Positions 59,879-64,000 of a stretch of 64,000 nt of DNA are shown here, piece by piece. The DNA is taken from the NCBI GenBank assembly GCA_019745555.1, contig JAIESX010000001.1, forward strand, positions 248,001 to 312,000, written 5' to 3'. The DNA is from Burkholderiaceae bacterium (GTDB lineage: Bacteria > Pseudomonadota > Gammaproteobacteria > Burkholderiales > Burkholderiaceae_C). Positions within the stretch are counted from its first letter, which is position 1; the number at the start of each line of letters is the position of its first letter. The position numbers were made by a program, and so were the translations under genes. The notes under the pieces are model-generated. The model did not search any database, was not told where the DNA came from, and worked only from the letters and a program-made list of their open reading frames with translations.

Positions 59879-60721
59879 TCAGCCCAGGCGCAGCAGCACC
59901 GCACCGGCGCAGACCAGCAGCGCCGAAGCCAGGCGCAGGCGTCCCAGCCCCTCCTTGAGCAGCAGGGCACCGATCAGCGCCGCGAAGACGATGGAGGTCT
60001 CGCGCAGCGCGGCCACGCTGGCGATGGGCGCGCGCGTCATGGCCCAGAGCACCAGGCTGTAGGCGCCCAGGGTGCCGGCTCCACCCAGCAGCAGCACGCG
60101 CCAGGCCCCAGCCGCGGGCCGCAGCGTCGCCCGGCCCCGCCACCACAGCAGGGTGGGCAGCATGAAGATCGCCGTGAGCGTGAAGAGCCAGGCCGTGTAG
60201 GCCAGCGCATGGCCGGCCAGACGCACACCCTGGCCGTCGACCACGGTGTAGAGCGCGATCACGGCGGCATTGGCCAGTGCGGCCCAGGTTGCCCCCGGGT
60301 GCTGCAGGCCCTGGCGCCAGGCGCGCCCGGCCAGCGCGAGCACGCCCGTGCAAATCAGGCCGATGCCCAGCGCACCCAGCGGTGTCGGCGTTTCGTACAG
60401 CCACAGTGCCGCGGTCGCCGCCGTGAGCACGGGTGCCGTGCCGCGCATCAGCGGATAGGCCAGGCCCAGCTCCGCCCCCTGGTAGGCACGTGCCACCAGC
60501 GCGAAATAGAGCACATGGATCAGGCCCGAAGCCAGCAGCCAGGGCCAGCTGGCCGGCGCGGGCAGGGGCAGCCACACCAGCAGCGGCAGGGACAGCAGCG
60601 CGGCCCCGCCCGCCACCTGCCACGAGGCCAGCAGCTTGTCGCCGCTGGCCCGCACCGCCGCGTTCCAGCCCGCATGCAGCAGGGCCGAGAGCAGCACGAC
60701 GGCCAGGACTTCGGTGGACAT
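59879..60721 (-). CDS. EamA/DMT family transporter
   Basis: This 280-residue membrane protein has ten helices in two EamA repeats; HAGWNAAVRASGDKL opens repeat one, and ALRETSIVFAALIGALLLKEGL closes repeat two. Members with this pattern are metabolite exporters. It converges with the HD-domain gene, with six bases between stops. A second, different EamA gene lies upstream on the same strand 70 bp away. Confidence 0.85.
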   Translation of the reverse strand: MSTEVLAVVLLSALLHAGWNAAVRASGDKLLASWQVAGGAALLSLPLLVWLPLPAPASWPWLLASGLIHVLYFALVARAYQGAELGLAYPLMRGTAPVLTAATAALWLYETPTPLGALGIGLICTGVLALAGRAWRQGLQHPGATWAALANAAVIALYTVVDGQGVRLAGHALAYTAWLFTLTAIFMLPTLLWWRGRATLRPAAGAWRVLLLGGAGTLGAYSLVLWAMTRAPIASVAALRETSIVFAALIGALLLKEGLGRLRLASALLVCAGAVLLRLG

Positions 60722-60790
60722 GTCAGTGAGCTACTGCTGGTGAGGAGCTTGAAACGTGGCGCAGCGAACGAAGGGAGCGGAGCCTGGGGG

Positions 60791-61696
60791 TCATCTTTTC
60801 CTCAGGCCCAGCGCCATGACGGCGCCGACGACGATCAGCGCGCCGGCCACCTGCACGGGCGCGATGCTCTGGCCCAGCAGGGCCCAGGCGAGCACGAGGG
60901 CGGCCACGGGCTCGACGTTCATGATGGGCGAGCTGCTCACCACGCCCAGCTTGGGTAGCAGCGTGAACATGATGGTGAAGGCCGTGCCGTAGCACAGCGT
61001 CAGCCCCGCCAGGCCCCACCAGCCGGCCGCGGCCTGCGGCAGGTGCAGGCCGCCCTGCAGCGGCAGCACCAGCAGCGCGAGCAGGCCCACGAGGGTCATG
61101 GTGACGGTGGTGCGCAGACGCCCGTCCACGCCCGCGGCCTCATGTTGCGTGCAGACCAGGGCCGCGCCGAAGACAGCCGCCGCCAGCAGTGCAAAGGCCA
61201 CGCCCGCGCCGATCTGTTGCCATTGACCGGCGGCGCCCAGGCCCGAGGTGGCACCGAAGACGTCCAGCGCCAGCGCGAGACCGATGAGCAGCACGGGCAT
61301 GGCCAGCAGCACCGCGCGCTCCGGTTGGTGGCGGTAGAACAGCCAGGCGAAGAGGGCGGTCCACAGCGGATAGGTGTTGAAGGTCAGCAGCGCCAGGGCC
61401 ACGGGCAGGCGCGCCACGGCGGCGTAGAGGCTCAGGCTCTGTACCGCGACCAGCCCGCTGATCAGCAGCAGGAAGGCGCGCTGGCGCTTTGCCACGGTGA
61501 GCGGGACGCGCTGCTGCCAGACGATGAGCCCGACGACCAGGGCCGTGATCAGGCTGCGCACCGTGACCGCGCTGGCCACGTCCAGCCCGTGGTTGAAGGC
61601 CAGCCGCGCCGCCACGTGGTTGGCACCGAAAAGGCAGGCGGTGAAGAGCAGGGTGAAGAAGGCGGCGCGGCTGGGCGCGCTGGAAACGGTGGACAT
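60791..61696 (-). CDS. EamA/DMT family transporter
   Basis: This 301-residue membrane protein has ten helices (FTACLFGANHVAARLAFNHGL early; SSSPIMNVEPVAALVLAWALLGQSI late). It is only distantly like the neighbouring EamA protein, so the pair did not arise by a recent tandem copy. It starts 25 bp after the stop of the ketopantoate reductase-like gene on the same strand and may belong to that operon. Substrate unknown. Confidence 0.85.
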   Translation of the reverse strand: MSTVSSAPSRAAFFTLLFTACLFGANHVAARLAFNHGLDVASAVTVRSLITALVVGLIVWQQRVPLTVAKRQRAFLLLISGLVAVQSLSLYAAVARLPVALALLTFNTYPLWTALFAWLFYRHQPERAVLLAMPVLLIGLALALDVFGATSGLGAAGQWQQIGAGVAFALLAAAVFGAALVCTQHEAAGVDGRLRTTVTMTLVGLLALLVLPLQGGLHLPQAAAGWWGLAGLTLCYGTAFTIMFTLLPKLGVVSSSPIMNVEPVAALVLAWALLGQSIAPVQVAGALIVVGAVMALGLRKR

Positions 61697-61721
61697 GCGT
61701 GGACGGAAAGAGACCGGGAGG

Positions 61722-62705
61722 TCAGTAAAGCTTGCGCGTGCGCGCCTGCAGGCGCGCCAGACCCAGCAGGATATCCGTGTTCGGCGTCGGCACGCCGGTG
61801 AGCGCGCCCAGCTCCTGCACCACGGTGACCAGCGCATCAAGCTCCACGGGGCGGCCCGCTTCGAGGTCCTGCAGCATCGAGGTCTTGAAGGCGCCGAGCT
61901 TGCGCGTGACCTCGTGCCGGTTCTCGGGTTGCTGGAAGATGGGGATGCCGATGCGAGCACCGATCTCCTTGGCCTCGAGCATGATGCTGGAGATGAAGCT
62001 GCGCACCAGCGGGTCGTCGAGGATCTTGTCGGTGGTGGCGCCCGTGAGTGCGCTCACGGGGTTCACGGTCATATTGCCCCAGAGCTTGTACCAGATGTCC
62101 TTCTGGATCTGGGCCGAGAGTTCGGTTTCGAAACCCGCCTGCGTGAGCAGGGCCACGAGCTGCTGCGCCCGCTCGGTCTTCTGGCCCGAGGGCTCGCCGA
62201 TGATGAGGCGGTTGCCGAAGTGATGCCGGGCCAGGCCCGGCTCCACGATCGCACTGCTGGCGTGCACCACGCCGCCGACGATGTGCGCCGCCGGAATGCC
62301 CGCGGCGATCTCGCCTTTGGGGTCGATGGCCTTGAGCTGGGTGCCGGCAAACTTGTCGCCGAAGCCCTGGAAGAACCACCAGGGCACGCCGTTCATGGCG
62401 GTGAGCACCACGGTCTGCGGGCCGAGCAGGGGCCGGATGTGGCGCGCCACCTCGGCCAGCGCCGGCGCCTTGACGGCCACGACCACCAGGTCCTGCACGC
62501 CCAGCGCCGCAGGGTCGGCGCTGGCCTGCACGGGCACGGTCAGGGTCTGCCGCTCGAACTGGCAGCGCAGGCCGTGCTGCTGCAGGGCGCTGAGCGTGGC
62601 GCCGCGCGCCACCACGCTGACCGAGCAGCCGGCCTGGCCCAGGCGCGTGCCGACCCAGGCGCCGATGGCACCGGCGCCGTAGATGCAGACCTTGCCGAAG
62701 CTCAT
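61722..62705 (-). CDS. Ketopantoate reductase family oxidoreductase (PanE-like)
   Basis: This 327-residue NADP-dependent enzyme has a Rossmann start (KVCIYGAGAIGAWVGTRLGQAG), DLVVVAVKAPAL and a helical C-terminal domain with DIWYKLWGNMTVNPVSALTG containing the catalytic lysine. True PanE (2-dehydropantoate 2-reductase) is shorter, around 290-310 residues. The location beside a dehydratase and a Bug receptor suggests a role in an acid-degradation pathway rather than pantothenate synthesis. GGAGG precedes the ATG. Confidence 0.85.
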   Translation of the reverse strand: MSFGKVCIYGAGAIGAWVGTRLGQAGCSVSVVARGATLSALQQHGLRCQFERQTLTVPVQASADPAALGVQDLVVVAVKAPALAEVARHIRPLLGPQTVVLTAMNGVPWWFFQGFGDKFAGTQLKAIDPKGEIAAGIPAAHIVGGVVHASSAIVEPGLARHHFGNRLIIGEPSGQKTERAQQLVALLTQAGFETELSAQIQKDIWYKLWGNMTVNPVSALTGATTDKILDDPLVRSFISSIMLEAKEIGARIGIPIFQQPENRHEVTRKLGAFKTSMLQDLEAGRPVELDALVTVVQELGALTGVPTPNTDILLGLARLQARTRKLY

Positions 62706-62769
62706 GTGATCTTTCCTCCCTGGCCGCGGACCGGTGCATGCCGGCCCGTGGCTTCGTGCACGCTGACCG

Positions 62770-63759
62770 TCAGGCGTCGGCGGTGAAACCGATGGACTTG
62801 ACGATGGGTGCCCACTTGGCTGTGTCCTGCTTGAGCAGCTCCACCAGCTCGGCGGGGTTGTTGGACATGGCTTCCAGGCCGAAGACGGCCAGGCCGTCGA
62901 TCACATCCTTGGAAGCCAGCGCGGTCTTGAGGGCCGAGTTCATGCGGTTCACGAGGGCCGCGTCGGCCTTCGGGGGCAGGAAGAAGGCGAACCACTCGCT
63001 GTGCGTCAGCTCCTTGAAGCCCTGCTCGGCATAGGTGGGCACATCCGGGGCGAAGCGGTTGCGCTTGCTGCCCGAGGTGGCGAGGATGCGGATCCTGCCG
63101 GTGGCCAGGTGCTGGGTGATGTCGCCGATGGGGCCACTCACCGCGGCGATCTGCCCGCCCAGCAGGTCCTGCATGGCAGGCTGGGTGCCGCGGTAGGCCG
63201 CATGCTTGAGGTCGATGCCCGCACTCTTGCCCAGCAGCGCGCCCACGAAGTGCGGCGTGGAGCCGGCGGCCGGCGAACCGAAGTTGGCCTGCGTCGGGTT
63301 GGCCTTGGCCCAGCTCACGAAGTCGGCCAGGGTCTTGACGCTGGCCGGCACCATCGGGCCGACGGCGAGGCCGAAGTCGAACACGCAGGCCAGGGTCACG
63401 GGGGTGACGTCAGCCACGGGGTCGTAGGGCAGCTTCTTGTAGATGTGCGGGTAGATGGTGAACATCGAGGTCGGCGACTGCAGCAGCGTCGTGCCGTCGG
63501 CCGGCTGACCCTTGATGAACTGGATGGCGATCTGGCCGCCGGCGCCGGTGCGGTTCTCGACCACCACGGTCTTGGCGTAGGAGCCGGTCAGGCCCGTGCC
63601 CACACGGCGGCAGGTGTTGTCGGACGTGCCGCCGGCCGCGAAGCCGGTGACGATCTTCAGCGTGTCGATCTGGGCCTGGGCCCAGGCCTGCTGGCCGATG
63701 CTGGCCAGCAGCGCGGCGGCGCCCGTGGACTGGATGAGGTGGCGGCGTTGGATGCTCAT
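62770..63759 (-). CDS. Bug/TctC family periplasmic receptor
   Basis: This 329-residue protein has a Tat-like signal (RRHLIQSTGAAALLASIGQQAWA) and the Bug pocket (LKIVTGFAAGGTSDNTCRRVG, VVVENRTGAGGQIAIQFI, NFGSPAAGSTPHFVGALL). AGGAG lies six bases before the ATG. It is encoded between a sugar-acid-dehydratase-like gene (partial) and a PanE-like gene, so its ligand may be an aldonate or related hydroxy acid, but no transporter subunits are present here. Confidence 0.9.
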   Translation of the reverse strand: MSIQRRHLIQSTGAAALLASIGQQAWAQAQIDTLKIVTGFAAGGTSDNTCRRVGTGLTGSYAKTVVVENRTGAGGQIAIQFIKGQPADGTTLLQSPTSMFTIYPHIYKKLPYDPVADVTPVTLACVFDFGLAVGPMVPASVKTLADFVSWAKANPTQANFGSPAAGSTPHFVGALLGKSAGIDLKHAAYRGTQPAMQDLLGGQIAAVSGPIGDITQHLATGRIRILATSGSKRNRFAPDVPTYAEQGFKELTHSEWFAFFLPPKADAALVNRMNSALKTALASKDVIDGLAVFGLEAMSNNPAELVELLKQDTAKWAPIVKSIGFTADA

Positions 63760-63792
63760 GTCTGTCTCCTAGTGAAGAGTGAGGTGAATTTC

Positions 63793-64000
63793 TCAGGAAC
63801 CGTCGCGCAGCCAGGTGACCGGGCCCGAGTGGGTGACCGCGCCCTGGTGGCTGGGGCGTACTAAGCGTGCATATTTTTCCAGCAGACCGCCCTGGGCGAC
63901 CCCCGTGTTTACCTTGACATCCGCCAGCCGGCGGGCGATTTCCTCGGGGCTGAGCTCCACCGTGATGCTGCGCGTGGGCGCGCGGGCGTCGATGGCGATC
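63793..64000 (-). CDS. IlvD/Edd family dehydratase, C-terminal end (cut by window end)
   Basis: Only the last 68 codons lie in the window, open through to the edge. The end IAIDARAPTRSITVELSPEEIARRLAD, GGLLEKYARLVRPSHQGAVTH is typical of the C-terminal region of dihydroxy-acid dehydratase / sugar-acid dehydratase proteins. The rest of the gene is outside the window. It is the first gene on the minus strand of a probable four- or five-gene cluster with the Bug receptor, PanE-like and EamA genes. Confidence 0.75.
   Translation of the reverse strand, partial: IAIDARAPTRSITVELSPEEIARRLADVKVNTGVAQGGLLEKYARLVRPSHQGAVTHSGPVTWLRDGS

Overview
This 64 kb window looks like ordinary chromosome of a high-GC betaproteobacterium, most likely Burkholderiales of the Comamonadaceae type. 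The evidence is the protein content: three orphan Bug/TctC-type periplasmic receptors, methionine synthase split into two genes, GTP-dependent PEP carboxykinase, acetoacetyl-CoA synthetase, an SAH riboswitch, and many LysR regulators and c-di-GMP genes. I see no tRNA, rRNA, insertion sequence, phage gene or CRISPR array. Genes are tightly packed on both strands, and both ends of the window cut a gene.

Layout. 1-5.9 kb: a truncated membrane signalling protein, a D-lactate dehydrogenase, a PduO cobalamin adenosyltransferase, the divergent uracil salvage pair uraA/upp and an EVE-domain protein. 5.9-9.7 kb: a periplasmic solute-binding protein directly followed by a PAS-GGDEF-EAL membrane protein, an arrangement like Vibrio NspS-MbaA. 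9.7-14.9 kb: a TetR regulator with two matching palindromic operators, a 37-residue peptide plus an alpha/beta hydrolase, acetoacetyl-CoA synthetase and a diguanylate cyclase. 14.9-18.4 kb: a glutarate/glutaryl-CoA module (LysR, gcdH, CoA-transferase). 18.4-25.2 kb: a TfoX-like protein, a Bug receptor, an EamA transporter with a flavin reductase, an M14 peptidase with an EAL protein, a universal stress protein with an FNR-like site, a LysR and a small membrane protein. 25.4-31.4 kb: pckG, a 42-residue membrane peptide and an unusual tandem AAA+ ATPase. 31.4-40.8 kb: recQ, rhodanese, metH part 1, a yybP-ykoY manganese riboswitch with terC, an RlmN-like enzyme, an outer-membrane protein, and an SAH riboswitch with metH part 2. 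40.9-49.4 kb: a glycine-zipper protein, two MFS transporters, a flavin monooxygenase with a divergent LysR, a Bug receptor and comM. 49.4-54.6 kb: an NtrC/sigma-54-type promoter driving torF-glnK-amtB, then glcE-glcF. 54.6-64 kb: an orphan LivJ-type receptor, dedA-eamA, alanine racemase translationally coupled to a degenerate HD-domain protein, two further EamA transporters, and a dehydratase/Bug/ketopantoate-reductase-like cluster cut by the window end.

Themes. (1) c-di-GMP: at least three intact turnover proteins plus a degenerate HD-GYP-like one. (2) One-carbon and cobalamin metabolism with riboswitch control. (3) Nitrogen-limitation control of an outer-membrane protein together with GlnK and AmtB. 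(4) Carbon scavenging through orphan periplasmic receptors. The observations most worth following are the receptor/GGDEF-EAL pair, the sigma-54 torF-glnK-amtB operon, the SAH-riboswitch expression platform, the TetR-operator-micropeptide locus, the tandem AAA+ protein and the degenerate HD protein fused by overlap to alr. All functions come from reading motifs; no database search was run.
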